Of a stretch of 64,000 bases of DNA, positions 25,446 through 39,000 are shown piece by piece. Source of the DNA: Jaltomata sinuosa. Its lineage: Eukaryota; Streptophyta; Magnoliopsida; Solanales; Solanaceae. The DNA lies in contig QJPP01007240.1 in assembly GCA_003996215.1 (NCBI GenBank), positions 124,001 through 188,000 of the forward strand, written 5' to 3'. Numbering within the stretch: position 1 is the first letter of the stretch; each line of letters starts with the position of its first letter. The notes beneath the pieces were generated by a model. The model worked only from the letters and a program-made list of their open reading frames with translations. It was not told the origin of the DNA and made no database searches. Made by a program: the position numbers and the translations under genes.

Positions 25446-28400
25446 ATGGCACCAAATCCGGAACAGTTGGAAACACAGGATTCGAACAATGTTATGTACA
25501 TGCATCCATCGGAGAGTGCTGGATCTTCGATAACTCTAGTCGTCTTCGATGGAACAGCATACAGATCTTGGAAGCGAAGTGTTCTTCGAGCACTTTCTGT
25601 GAAAAACAAGACAGGATTCATCAACGGCAAGGTCCAGAAACCTGCTGTTGATTCACCAACGTTTGCACAGTGGGAGCGATGTGACGACATAGTAACTTCC
25701 TGGATTCTGAACTCTCTGTCCAAGGATCTAGGTGATAGTCTTCAATACGTCAATAATGCTAAAGAACTCTGGGAGTAACTAGAAGACACGTATGATCAAG
25801 CCAATGGTGCAAAGCTATATCAACTTCAACAAGAGATTAGCAATCTTACTTAAGGAAACTTGGATGTCACCAGATACTACACCAATCTCAGAAGGCTATG
25901 GGAGGAACTGAACACTTTAGATGCCAACACACAATGTGCTTGCCTATGTACGTGCGGTGGGAAGACTAAGTTGCACAAGGCAGAACAAGATAAACGTCTC
26001 ATCCAGTTCCTGATGGGACTGAATGAGGTGTACACAGTGGTTAGAGGAAGTATATTGATGATGAACCCACTGCCTACTATGGCACAAACCTTTGCTATTT
26101 TAGTTCAGGAAGAAAAGCAAAGGGAGGTTAAGCCTCACAACCGAGTCCATCTGGACTCCACTTCCTTGATTGCAAGTGCAGGCAGTAGTACTAGCTACAA
26201 ACATTCAACTACAAATAACAATAATAGCTTCAAAACAAATTATAACTCACACAGAGGTGGAGGCAGGAGTGGACACAAGCCCAACTTTGCTGGTCCATCT
26301 TCTAGTTACTCCACAGGAAATTCATTTCGAACCTATCCCCCAAATCATGGCAAATCTCACATATTCTGTGACTATTGCAAGAAGACTGGACACACTGAGG
26401 ACAAGTGTTACAGGCTTCATGGCTTTCCTCAAGATTTCAAGTTCAAGGGAAGAAATTCAGGATCAGCATCTAATGTGATTGGGAATGTAGAAGGATTAAT
26501 GTCAGAACACTGTGAGAATGGTGATGCCTTGCAGAGACAAGATCATAGTCATGGCTTGAAAAAGGACCAATACAACCAGCTGCTAAGCTTGCTGAGCAAC
26601 TTTCATGTACAAGGAGGAAACACAGATGATGCTCACAAAGAATTTGTTGATGGTTTCATGATTGGACATGGTGCTGTGAACCTTGCAGGTATCTTGGCTT
26701 GTCATTCTTCCATAACTGAAATTGGTGATCTATCATGTAATTGTGTTACACTATCTGCTGATTCATGGATAATAGACTCAGGAGCCACAAACCACATGAC
26801 ATTTAATAGAACCTTGCTAACCAAGATTAGAACCTTACCTTACCCCTTCTTAGTTACCTTGCCCAATGGATATAAGGTTAAGGTGACAGAAATTGGTGAT
26901 GCTTATTTGAATCCAACATTGACTTTGTACAAAGTATTGTTTGTGCCTAGTTTCAAGTTCAACTTAGTTTCTGTTCATTGTCTTGTTGTACAGCTAAAAG
27001 GAATTGTTAGCTTCAATAGCTCCTCATGTCTTATGTAGGGCCCTTCACTGAAGAGCCCTCTGGGGATTGGTAGAGCAAGAAATGGCTTGTACTTTTTCTG
27101 TCCAAGATGTCATAATTGCTCACCAGCTTGCCACACATCTGTCCATCCTATCTCATCTATTTCTACTTCATATGCCTTGAACAAACAAACTCATAGTTTT
27201 TTTTCTGCACCACTTGTAAGATCCACTGGTTATTCATGTCCTGCTACACCTGTAAGATTCAATCATGCTATCAATAAAAGAGTTTGTTGTGAGTCCCAGA
27301 GTCCTTCTAGTAGTTTATGTCCTATTAATTCTCATGCATCTTGTATGTCTGCTGGTAATAATGTGGACCACTTATGGCACACAAGACTAGGCCATGTACC
27401 TTTTGGAAAGATGAAGGGAATTCCTACAATACCATTCACTTTTGCCCAGAAACAACCTTTTACTTGTACTGTCTGCCCTATGGCAAGACAGGCAAGACTT
27501 CCTTTTCCTTCCAAAACAACATCTTAGTCCACTAAGATTTTTGAACTGCTCCACATTGATCTATGGGGGCCATACCACACACCAAATCATGAGAACCAAA
27601 GGTACTTCTTGACAATGATGGATGATTTCAGTAGGTCAACATGGACTCAACTACTTAGCTGTAAAAGAAATGCACTACAAACCATCAAAGCCTTGATATC
27701 CCTGATAGAGAACCAATTCAAACCACTGTGAAGTCCATAAGAACTGATAATGGACTGGAATTTACAAACAAAGAAACCTCTGAATTCTTGCAAAGCAAAG
27801 GAATAATACACCAAAGAACCTGTCCATACACACCACAACAGAATGGTGTGGTAGAAAGGAAGCACAAGCATTTACTTGAAACTGCCAGGGCCTTGTTGTA
27901 TCATTCTAGACTTCCCATAAAGTACTGGGGAGAATGCATTCTCACTGCAACATACTTGATAAACAGACTGCCCTCTGTGGCACTTAAAAATAAAACCCCT
28001 TTTGAAGTACTATACCAAAAAACACCAACATACTCACACCTCAAGTCTTTTGGATGCTTGTGTTTTCCTGTCACAGTTAAAACACACAGAGACAAATTTG
28101 AACCAAGGTCAACACCCCACATTTTCATTGGATACCCCTTCAACACAAAAGGCTACAAGGTCCTAGACTTGACAACCAGAAGGGTACATGTTTCCAGAGA
28201 TGTCATTTTTTATGAGAATATTTTCCCCTTTGCTACTGTTTTTCCTGATGATAGTTTTACTTCTGTTTTGCAAAAACTGAATCCTAATTCTGAATTGTTG
28301 AACTCTACTTACAATGTTTTTGATAATGCTCACATGATGGATGATAGTACCACCAGTGAAGTCACATGTCCTGATACCTGCACCTCCACCTCTGGAACAC

Positions 28401-30223
28401 ATGTGGAGGCTGCACACACACCAACCTTACCTAATACCACCACAACCTCATCTACCTCACATGATACCACCACAACACCACCTAACACTGCCAACATTCC
28501 CTCATATCATCCTAATTCACTAGTACCTAGGAGATCCTCTAGAACACATACTATCCCTAGCTACCTGAAAGAGTATAGTTACATCCTGCCATCACTTCAA
28601 ACACAACCTACTGCAGGTACTACTTCACACACAAACCTTGACACAACTCATATCTCACTGACAAGTCTTAATTCTGATAGTCAGCAGTTAATGAAACACA
28701 TCTCACATGACATTGAGCCATCTTCTTATGATGAGGCAGCCTTAGATCCTGCATGGCAAGCAGCCATGAGTCTAGAATTTGAAGCTTTGTGTGCAAATAA
28801 CACTTGGGATCTAGTGCCATTACCTGCAAGGAAGAAAGCAATTGGATGCAGGTGGGTGTTAAAGGCTGATGGCACAGTGGAAAGACTTAAAGCTAGATTA
28901 GTTGTTAAAGGCTACACACAACAGGCTGGGATTGATTATAATGAGACCTTCTCTCCTGTGGTAAAGATGACTACTGTAAGGACCTTGATTGGACTGGCTG
29001 TCAAGAAAGGATGGAACTTGTGGCAATTGGATGTTAACAATGCCTTTCTCCATGGTGATCTCAATGAGGAAGTTTACATGGCACTTCCACAAGGTCTGAT
29101 AGTCAGTGATAAGAAAATGGTGTGCAGATTGAGAAAATCACTCTATGGTTTAAAGCAAGCAAGTAGACAGTGGTATGAGAAACTTGTTGCAGCACTTTAT
29201 TCAAGAGGCTATTCCCATTCTACCAGTGACTATTCCCTATTCCACAAGAAAGTTGGGGCCTCTGCAGTTTTTGTAGCTGTGTATGTAGATGACATAATCC
29301 TAACAGGAACAGATATGACAGAGATTGAGGCTTTGAAGGCATATCTACATGACCAGTTCAAGATCAAAGACTTGGGAAGACTTCACTACTTCCTAGGACT
29401 GGAAATACTTTACAAAGACAATGGTGTGTTGATCTCTCAAAGGAAATTTACCACTGATTTAATCAAGGACTTTGATTGTTCAAGTTACAGCACAACTAGC
29501 TCACCCCTTGATTCTTCTGTGAAATTGAACTCAACTAAAGGACCTCTACTTGCTGATCCAACTTACTACAGGAAACTAGTGGGGAAACTGAATTTCCTTA
29601 CAAATACAAGAGTGGATATCACATACAGTGTTCAGCATCTTAGTCAGTTTTTACAAGCCCCAAGGGAACCACATCTCAGAGCAGCATTCCATGTTCTAAG
29701 ATACTTGAAAGGTGATCTGACTCGAGTCATTTTCATGTCCAAGAACACAGACTGCACAGTTACTGCTTACTGTGACTCAGACTGGGCTGTATGCTCTGAG
29801 TCTAGAAGATCAGTAAGTGGATACATGGTCTTCTTGGGTGACAGTCCCATTGGGTGGAAGTCCAAGAAACAAACAACAGTGTCATAATCCTCAGCAGAAG
29901 CAGAATATAGAGCAGTAAGAAAGGTGGTTGGAGAACTAGTCTTGCTGAAGGAATTGACAGAACCTTGCACCTTGCCTATACAGATCTTTTGTGATAGTCA
30001 AGCAGCCATACACATTGCAAGGAATCCAGTGTTCCATGAGCGTACAAAGCACATAGAGGTTGACTGTCATTTTGTTCGAGACAAGCTACAAGAAGGCCTT
30101 ATTGCCCTACAACATGTCTCCACCATAAACCAATTAGCTGACATCCTAACCAAGGCACTTAATGGACCTAAACATTCTGAAATTTTGCGCAAGTTGTCAG
30201 TGAGTATCTCCCCTCCAACTTGA
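25446..30223 (+). pseudogene. copia gag-pol polyprotein, five nonsense codons and one frameshift
   Basis: Domains in order: gag with a retrotransposon gag fold and zinc knuckle CDYCKKTGHTEDKC (26367-26408); protease with active site DSGATNH (about 26772); integrase with an HHCC region (HLWHTRLGH...CTVC, 27367-27480), first aspartate in IDLWGPY, second in RTDNG (27745) and glutamate in QQNGVVERK; RT with YVDDIILTG (about 29284); RNase H to the end. Breaks: TAA 25776, TAA 25851, TAG 27036, TAG 27525, one missing A near 27720, TAA 29885. Each stop sits where CAA or CAG would fit. Otherwise the domains look whole. Confidence 0.9.
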
Positions 30224-30234
30224 GGGGGGGGGGG
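30221..30234 (+). other. copia polypurine tract
   Basis: TGA followed by eleven G lies immediately before the 3' LTR. The stop codon of the polyprotein overlaps its start. Confidence 0.85.
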
Positions 30235-30572
30235 TGTTGAGATTATAATGTTTAATAAGTTAGTTAATATGTTAGTTAGTTAATCTGTTAGTTAGTCTGT
30301 TAGAATTGATCAGTGGCAAAGCTGTAAATGTTAGCTGAATTAGTTAGTGTTAACTGAGTCGGTTAATTAGTTAGTGGATATTTTTAGTCTTCTCTTTACA
30401 CGTGTATAAATAGTCAAGTCAGTGGAATGAAAGGAAGTAATTTTTCATTTTCCCCAAATCAACTTCATCTCTCTCTCCAGTGCTAACCGACTTTCTCTCT
30501 GCTCAATTAAAGCTTGGAGCTCCTTCCATGGAGTTTCAGCTGAATCTCTCCATCTAGTTCACGAATTCAACA
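30235..30572 (+). repeat. copia 3' LTR
   Basis: Same length as the 5' LTR with three substitutions (T/G near the start, A/C about 25 bases later, C/T in ATTAGYTAGTGG). Confidence 0.95.
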
Positions 30573-30828
30573 TAGTATTTTAAAAACATAGTACATAATA
30601 TCTTAACCTTAACAAAGGTAGATATATTAGAAAAACATAATATAATTTCTGTACTCTGATCAACACTAACCACACATATGCCACTTTGTTAATCAAAGTG
30701 TTCTTATAAATTGAAAGAACACCCACTCTTATAGTACTACCATAAACACTTCAAATGGCGATGGAGGGTTTCGAAAAACATACCCTCCAATACATATATA
30801 CATTTGGTTGATTGTTCTCCCTAGTATC

Positions 30829-33361
30829 CTAGACTTGTGAATATTCTTCTTGTTGTTCTTGAAGAAGAGGGACTCTTTCATCAGAGGGAGACACATTGCC
30901 TTTCATGTCTTTCTTTGTCCCGTCTTCTTTGAGTTGTCCCCATAGTGTAGTGTAATAACCAAGTCCACATATACAAGCACTCAAAATGCTGCACATATTA
31001 ACCATGTAAGCTTTCTATTTAATTAATCCTACGTATAATAAATGGGTAGATCTTGTTATTTTTAAAGCGATCAGCTGATAATGTATAGAAAAGGAGAGAG
31101 AAGGAAACTTGCCTTCCATAGTGGAAGGTAGCAGCAAAGAGCACACAACCACAGGTGCTAGCAACTGGAACTCCCACAGGCTTAAAAAAGAGGGTATAAG
31201 AAGGCCCTTTCAAGCGCGTGCACCATATTTGGACACTGCTACGTATTAAACTGCCGAAAATTGCCTATTACGTATCAAAGCAACAAGTTATTAAAATAAG
31301 CTAATTAATGAGTAAATTTTAGTACCTTTTAATTTAATAACTTGCTAATTAGTATTGAGCTTACAGTTAAAACTATGACAAGAAGCTCCATGTCAAGCTT
31401 AAGTCTCCAAACACTGAGATCTTTTTCCATAAGTAAAGCAAGTAGAGTAGATTGGATTGTCCCAAATAAGGTATAAAGACATGTTATTTTCATTACATGT
31501 GGGTGCTTCTTGCTAGTTCCCGCCTGAAAATGATTATACTACATTCAAATATATATTGGATAGAGACAAGAAATTAAAATCATATAGAAATAAAATTGTA
31601 TTCAACCTGAATAATGTTCCATATGGGAAGAGCAAAGGAGGCAGATGCAAACAAGAAGCAACCAAGAATCCAATTCTCATGTGTGGAAGTGAAGACGAGG
31701 AACCATGGTGACGTGGCAAGATAAAGGAAAGATGGAGAATAGTGCTTCACTACTGGACCTTTATAGAAAGTCATTGCTGACATTCCCGCTATTGATATTA
31801 AGGTTCCAACCACTCTTACTATACTTCCTTGGCTCTTCCTGTCAATTCTTATTTTCCTGAAAGAATTATATTAGAATGTTGTTAAATAACATTGATGTGA
31901 AATAAATACTCATATGTGTTTGGTGACTCAAAAAAGATAAGCTCCTCTAATAAAATGGTAAAAACACTCAATCCCGAGATAATTGCTTGAAATTTCTTGT
32001 CATTTTGCTAATCCATTAACTTTTTTAAAAAAAATTATTCCTATTTAGAGGGAAGATATTGGATAATCTACTTCATTTTTATTCGAAGGAACTATTTTGC
32101 AAATAACATTCCATTCTAATAATTCCATACATGCAATATAAGATCCATTAATTCACTTCAGCTCTTTACCTACTAATACATCAGTTGTAGAAGTATGGCC
32201 ATCAATTTTTAATCTAAACAGGTGAGACACGAACTGAATCTGACCGAACTTTGGTAGTACATTTTGTAATGTCATTAACAAGTTTTGTCTCACTATCTTA
32301 CATATTCACATATTTTGGGGTTGGAAATCAATTTTTTTTGTATTTATTGAATTAATTTATTTATACATATACAAGGTCTCAACCAAAATTATTAGATTAT
32401 GATGAACCCGTAATATTAACACTACATATCTGCCCCTGCACTCACTAGCATTTTTTGCCATTACAATATCATCTTTAGTTGTCTTGGTATTTTTCCCTTG
32501 CTAGTAGTGGTAACAAAGAGAAGAAAAAGTTAGTAGGCTCAATTAAGTCTGTTTCCTTTGTTCATAATAAGAAAGGTTGTGGTGGAGTGGTAAGTACTCC
32601 TTCTTTCTTAACTTGAGGTCTCGAGTTTGAGTATTCCTGGGTACAGAGTCATCTTAGTTAGATAGGGAGTATTTCACCCCCCAGTGTGGGACTTTCTGGT
32701 GCAAATCCGGATTTAACTGGACTCCAATGTCAATACCGGACACCGAGTAAAATATTTAAAAAATATATAGATCGTAGTAAATAGGTTTTTAGAAATAACC
32801 TGAGAATAATGGCAATAATGAAAGAGAAAGCAGGTATCATGTTGGCTGCACCACAGGCTACTATTGGAGAACTATAACTTAGTCCCGCAAATGCAAGGTT
32901 CTGAGCTATTGTTACCCTGCATCATCCCATAATTTCATTACATTTTATCAAATGACTAATCACGATAAAAATTAAGAGCGTACTTACCCTGCTAAACCAA
33001 GGAAGAAGGTACGCAAAACAAGGGGAAACGTGAATAATGGTTCCTCAGTCCTGCAATTAATTATATTGAAAAGAACCGAAGATCAACATGAGACTCAATT
33101 TACTTATCCATGGAGAAGAAAGAAAAAATGAATTCATGAAAATATATAGTAGTAGTACTTGTCTCTTTTGTGGAAAAGGAAGGAGAATGGAATGAGAAGG
33201 ATAAAGCTAAGCGCATTTGTATAAACCACGAACACAAAAGAACTCATCCCTAGCTTCGACATGGCAGTGCTCGCCATAATCGTCAAGAAAATGGTACAAG
33301 CTTCTATTATGATCATGGCTGTGCATGGCAACATTTCTCCTATGGCAACCTTCACACCCAT
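30829..33361 (-). CDS. WAT1-related protein (EamA/UMAMIT transporter), 7 exons, 367 aa
   Basis: Exons on the minus strand: 33361-33159, 33050-32988, 32916-32800, 31856-31607, 31523-31365, 31264-31113 and 30988-30829. They join in frame to 367 residues, normal for the family. The start MGVKVAIGEMLPCTAMIIIE enters the first membrane span, and about ten spans in two EamA repeats can be read. Family features include TFPLVLRTFFLGLAG, LAFAGLSYSSP, IRSSVQIWC and GPSYTLFFKPVGVP. The charged tail after WGQLKEDGT is cytosolic in this family. Such proteins are membrane exporters of amino acids or related metabolites; WAT1 itself is a vacuolar auxin exporter affecting secondary walls. The substrate here is unknown. 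Six splice sites are GT-AG, counting donors; intron 6 has a GC donor (AG|GCAAGT). Intron 3 holds a SINE. Confidence 0.9.
32574..32755 (+). mobile_element. SolS-like tRNA-derived SINE in WAT1-related intron 3
   Basis: Box A-like GTGGTGGAGTGGTAAGTAC (32579-32597) and box B-like GGTCTCGAGTTTGAGTA (about 32616-32632) are spaced as in a tRNA promoter. The body continues into CACCGAGTAAAAT near the end, as in Solanaceae SINEs. It is antisense to the host gene. The target-site duplication is not clear. Confidence 0.75.
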
Positions 33362-35054
33362 CTCTCCTTGATTCCCTCTTTATATATTTTTGTGTTTTTT
33401 TTTTCTGTCAACTTCTATTGCTCCGGATGATCCGGTCTTCCCTATTTATGGAGGCACATCCATTCAATTTTGCTGTATATGGAAAATAAAAGAAATAAAA
33501 CAACGCAACCTTTCATGGAAGTGATAAGCTACTTGGAAAAGAGAATTAGCTAATTGAATGACCCAAGCATGGCATGGAAGGGGGATGCAATAATTGTTTA
33601 ATGCTATTAATTCATTCTCGATTTAAGAAAAATTTCTCCATATGTACACCTACTATTTGTCCTACGTGGACTAGAGTAGGTATTAGCCAAGAATTAGATT
33701 TTGTCCTAGGTGGTATGAATTATTTTATGAAGTATAATAAGAAAACAACCATAAGGTTTTTTTTTTGTAGCTGACATTGACAAAGGCCCTACTTTGGGTT
33801 GTTACTGCACTCCCAGTGATTCAGTTAGGGTTACGTTAAACTCAGGAGCTTTCTTTCCATCTTTTTAACTTAGGTATAAAATAACTCACCCTATTACATC
33901 ATATAAAAAAAAGTAAATAAAAATAATTAATTCATCATATATAATAGATTAAAGTAGTAACTTAAAAAGTAAGATAAATAACTTGGTAAAATAAGTTGAA
34001 TGAAATTGCAAGACGGGGTGAATTGTAATTTTTTTGTTATTTTAGCCGACTGACCAGTTAGGTGTAGTCACTATTGAACAAAACAGTACGAAGACTTAAT
34101 ACAATTGCAAGAAATGGAATACAAGAAAATAAAGTGACGCGATATTTTGTATAGCTGGTTCAAATTCAATGTGAATCTTCTAATCCAATCCCCTTCGGTT
34201 GCAAGAGGGTTTCTCCGTAAGCTCTTTGAATGTTTTCATGTACAGTCTTGATGTTGTGTTTCTCTGTTCACACTCTGTACTTTTCTTGTTTTGTAACTCT
34301 TGATACAATAACTCACCAAATTAAACAGTTTTATAATCTTCTAGTGACGCTTGTTTTTTTAAAAAAATAAATAATAAGTCATCATCATTGATCTCTAATG
34401 ATATTCCAAGCAGAATTGTTGGAAAAATGTTCATCCTCAGTAGTTTTTCAGATAGCATAATTATTATTATCTCCGTTACCAATCAATGTTGCTGATGAAA
34501 GCAATATGGCTTGGTAATGTATTATAATTTTTTTTTGTATATTCCACCTGTTATTGATCAAACAATCTGTAACATTGGACTTGTGCCAATTTTTAGGACT
34601 GTAATACGGGCAAAGTGTAGAGAGGGCGGCTTTTGTGTGTCCAATCATCCCACCAGAAGTTGCAACCTTCAAAATCAATCTTCCAAGTGATGTAATTTTA
34701 AAAAAATTCACTATCTCAAAGAAGATGCTTCCAAGACTGACTGAAAATTTCCAGAAAAACATGATATATAGTTGCGCTTAAAATCCTTTTTCTCTCCAAA
34801 TTTGCTTAGGTCACCTAGTTTTTGTTCAACTCGCTGGTTCTACATCTTTTATGAAGCAACACTTTACTTTCTTTACTTTCTTTTCCTTTTTGTACCTGCA
34901 CATATATACCATAAATCAATCATTAAAATTTATACACTAAAATTAAATTATAATAATAATGTAAAAGTCATCATATTATTAGGGGTCAATTTTGTGACGG
35001 AATAAAGATAATAATCTTGAAATAAAATGTTGAATTATTTTGTTCTATATTTAT
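33362..35054. other. Intergenic, nothing firm
   Basis: This holds the upstream region of the WAT1-related gene and AT-rich DNA. A 104-codon frame at 34762-34448 (minus) has no recognised similarity and is probably chance. Confidence 0.4.
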
Positions 35055-36029
35055 AGTTGAAGAGTAAATTTTGCAAGAGCAGGAGATCGCAACGGTTCGC
35101 CGGCGCCGGTAAATTCGCCAAACATCTCACAATCACTCCGTTCAGCTACTACATTCTCTGCTTCAGTGTTTATTAACCAACTATCAATTTTGTAGTACGA
35201 GTTTGGTATTTTTGTTTCTATTCTAAAGAAGAATAAGGCTTCAGTCCTTTTTGTGTGTGCCGTTTTTTGTTTTCTCTGTGCTCGTTTTGGGTGCTGTGGT
35301 TACCGGAGAGTAACGGAATTTGGATTTTACGGCGGCGGCGTCTTTTGAGGTAACGATCGGATTAGGGTTTTTGGGTTTTTTTGTTTTTGCTGTTTCTTCT
35401 CCATCTCCGGCACCGTTTCCGGCGAAACCATCGACCAGTGAACGCCACTAGCCGCCACCCCTCTCTCTAGCTGGACGCCGGTCAGATCTGCTCCGGCTAG
35501 ATCCACTCCGGCCAGATCCGATTCTTGATCTTGCTCTCTTTCTCTATTTTCTTTGTGTTTCTTGTGTATCTTCTCCTTGCAGGTCCTTTGCAACCTCAGA
35601 TCCGGCTCAATTTCTGGCATCCACCGAGCTTCCGACGACCACCAAGATTCCGGCGAACAAGAAGATTCCGGCGACCAATTTCGACACCCCACCTTGCCGG
35701 AATCCAACCACTTTAGCAAGCAGACCGTCCTTCTCTCCTCACAGCTTGACCCCGGTGACTTCTATCCCTAGCCTTTATTTTCGTCTCCGTTTTTTTATCG
35801 CATTCTTGATAGCTTATTTAGGTTGACATTTCTGTCATTGCTTAACACTCGCTGTCTAGTTTTTAAAATTTTTAAATTTTATATTGATTTTGACGTGTAG
35901 TGTATTCGGGAAGCAAATTATTGGCTCTATATCGTGTTTGGTAGTGTAGTTCCGGTCTCTTGTACCTTATTTTGCTTTTCTTGTCATATAGTTGTTTAGT
36001 ATAGAGTAGTTGGTGGGGTTGGTTTATCC

Positions 36030-39000
36030 TTGATTATAGCGCACGTTTTAGTGGCTTTGGTGAATGATGGTCGAGTAGGGTCATGTCATCGATCGCACTC
36101 GGGTTTGGGGGCGGGGTCGGGGGTGGGGCCGGGGGCGGGGGCGGGGGCGAGGGGAAGGAGAGGTAAGGGGGTTAAGGGAGCATCTAGGTTGAGAATAGGG
36201 TCTTGGAACATAGGGACTTTATCCGGAAAGTCCATAGAGCTAGTGAAGGTCCTAAGGAAGAGGAGGATTAGCATAACGTGTGTCCAGGAGACTAAATGGG
36301 TGGGCACTAAGGCGCGAGAGGTAGACGGGTATAAGTTGTGGTACTCAGGAGGTGTGAGGAATAGGAATGGGGTAGGTATCCTAGTGGATGAGGAGTTGAG
36401 AGAGCAAGTGGTGGAGGTTAGGAGGGTCAACGATAGGTTGATGACAATTAAGTTAGTCCTTGGAGGGTCTACTTTGAACATTTTTAGTGCGTACGCACCA
36501 CAAGAGGGCTTAGATGAGGAGGAGAAGAAACGCTTTTGGGAGGTTTTGGACGAGGTAGTGGGAGGTTTGCCTGATACTGAGAAGCTCTTCATTGGAGGAG
36601 ATTTCAATGGGCACATCGGGGCATCTTCGAGGGGTTATGACGATGTGCATGGAGGCTTTGGTTTCGGGGATAGGAATGAAAGGGGTGCCGCACTCTTGGA
36701 TTTCGCTAGAGCCTTTGGGTTGAGAGTAGCTAACTCTAGTTTCCCGAAGAAGGAGGAGCACTTGGTTACCTTCCGTAGTTCGGTGGCCAAGACTCAGATA
36801 GACTTTTTGCTCCTGAGGACAGGTGATAAAGGTCTTTGTAAAGACTGTAAGGTTATCCCAAGTGAGAATCTTTCGACTCAACATAGACTCTTAGTGATGG
36901 ATTTAGAGATCACGAAGGAGAAAAAGAAGAGGATTGTGGATGACCGGCCTAGGATTAAATGGGGTAGCCTGACTATGGCTAGTGCACGGGAAATAGGGGA
37001 GAAGTTGTTGACTAGGGGGGCTTGGGGGAGTAGTGGGGATGTGGATAATATGTGGGATACGACCGCTAGTTGCATAAGGGAGACGGCTAGAGAGGTGTTG
37101 GGCGTCTCGCGAGGTCGTTCTGGCAAGCATCGAGGGGACTGGTGGTGGAACGGAGAAGTAAAAGGAAAGGTGGAGGCAAAAAAGGGGTCATATGCGAAGT
37201 TGGTAGAGAGTAAGGATGAGGAGGAGAGGCGGAGGAATAGGGAGGCGTATAAGATAGCTAGGAAGGAGGCTAAGTTAGCGGTAACGGCAGCTAAAACGGC
37301 AGCCTTTGAAAGCTTATACGCGGCTTTAGAGGATAAAGGTGGGGATAAGAAGTTATACAGGTTAGCAAAGGCTAGGGAGAGGAGGACTCAGGACCTTGAC
37401 CAAGTGAAGTGCATCAAGGACGAAGATGGCAAAATACTAGTAGATGAGGTACTCATTAGGAGGAGATGGCAGTCTTACTTCCATGGACTCTTGAATGAAG
37501 AGGGGGACAAAAGCTTTGTGCTGGGAGATTTGGCACACTCAGAGAGGCGTCGTGACTATGATTATTGTAGCTGTATAAAGGTTGAAGAGGTTAAGGTTGC
37601 GATTCGTAAGATGCGAAGGGGTAGGGCGACGGGGCCAGATGAGATTCCTGTTGATTTTTGGAAGAGCTCGGGTGAGACAGGTGTGAAGTGGCTAACCGAG
37701 TTGTTTGATGGTATTTTTAGAACGGCAAAGATGCCTGAAGCTTGGAGATGGAGCACGATGATTCCTTTGTACAAGAACAAGGGCGATATTCAGAGTTGCA
37801 ACAACTATTGGGGTATCAAATTGCTAAGCCACACTATGAAGGTCTGGGAGAGGGTAGTGGAGTTGAGGTTGAGACAGATCGTGCCTATTTCAGAGAACCA
37901 GTTCGGCTTTATGCCAGGACGCTCGACTACAGAAGCTATTCATCTCCTTAAAAGACTGGTGGAGCAGTACAGGGAAAGGAAGAAGGACTTGCACATGGTG
38001 TTCATCGATCTAGAAAAGGCGTATGATAAAGTCCCTAGGGAGGTCCTTTGAAGGTGCTTGGAGGCTCGAGGTGTACCCGTGGCGTACACCAGATCAATTA
38101 AGGACATGTATGAGGGGGCCAAGACTCGCGTTAGAACTGTTGGAGGAGATTCGGAGCACTTTCCCGTGTTAATGGGGTTGCACCAGGGATCGACCCTTAG
38201 CCCGTTTCTATTTACCTTGGTAATGGATGTATTGACGCGGCAAATACAAGGTGAGGTGCCATGGTGCATGTTATTTGCGGATGATGTAGTTTTGGTGGAC
38301 GAGACTCGCGGAGGAGTTAATGCTAAGTTGGAGGTTTGGAGACAGACCCTCGAATCGAAGGGGTTTAGGTTGAGCAGGACCAAGACTGAATATATGGAGT
38401 GCAAGTTCAGTGAGGCGACTCAGGATGATGACGTAGAAGTGAAGCTGGATACACAGGTCATCCAAAAGAGAGGGAGTTTCAAGTATCTTGGGTCTATTAT
38501 CCAGGAAAATGGAGAGATTGATGAGGATGTCACTCACCGTATTGGTGTGGGGTGGATGAAATGGAGGCTCGCATCTGGAGTCTTGTGCGATAAGAAGGTG
38601 CCTACTAAACTTAAAGGCAAATTCTACAGAGTGGTGGTCCGACCAGCTTTATTGTATGGAGTTGAGTGTTCGCCAGTAAAGAACTCCCATATTCAAAAGA
38701 TGAAGGTGGCGGAGATGAGGGTGTTGCGATGGATGTGCGGGTTTACTAGGAGAGATAGGATAAGGAATGAGGATATCCGAGATAAGGTGGGTGTGGCGTC
38801 GGTAGAAGATAAGATGAGGGAAGCGAGGTTGAGATGGTTCGGCCATGTGAGGAGGAGAGGCACGGATGCCCAGTGCGGAGGTGTGAGAGGTTGGCTATGG
38901 ATGGTTACAGGAGAGGACGAGGTAGACCGAAAAAGTATTGGGGAGAGGTGATTCGACAGGACATGGCGCAGTTGCAGCTTACCGAGGACATGACCCTAGA

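Larger units (their letters stand above)
24936..30572 (+). mobile_element. Complete Ty1/copia retrotransposon with TAGTA target duplication
   Basis: Two 338-bp LTRs flank PBS, one gag-pol reading frame (gag, protease, integrase, RT, RNase H: copia order) and a polypurine tract. The 5-bp duplication TAGTA is at 24931-24935 and 30573-30577. The two LTRs differ at three positions by my count, so the insertion is recent. The frame is broken by five stops and one frameshift, so it is non-autonomous now. Confidence 0.95.

Noticed and set aside
30578..30828. Extra exon of the WAT1-related gene
   Set aside because: The last exon already ends with a stop at 30829-30831 after a family-typical charged tail; this short interval is its 3' flank.
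34448..34762. 104-codon minus-strand frame
   Set aside because: No recognised domain, AT-driven composition, no sign of splicing partners.
36086..36616. 176-codon minus-strand frame in the LINE
   Set aside because: Shadow of the GC-rich LINE coding strand; proline-rich reading of the complement.
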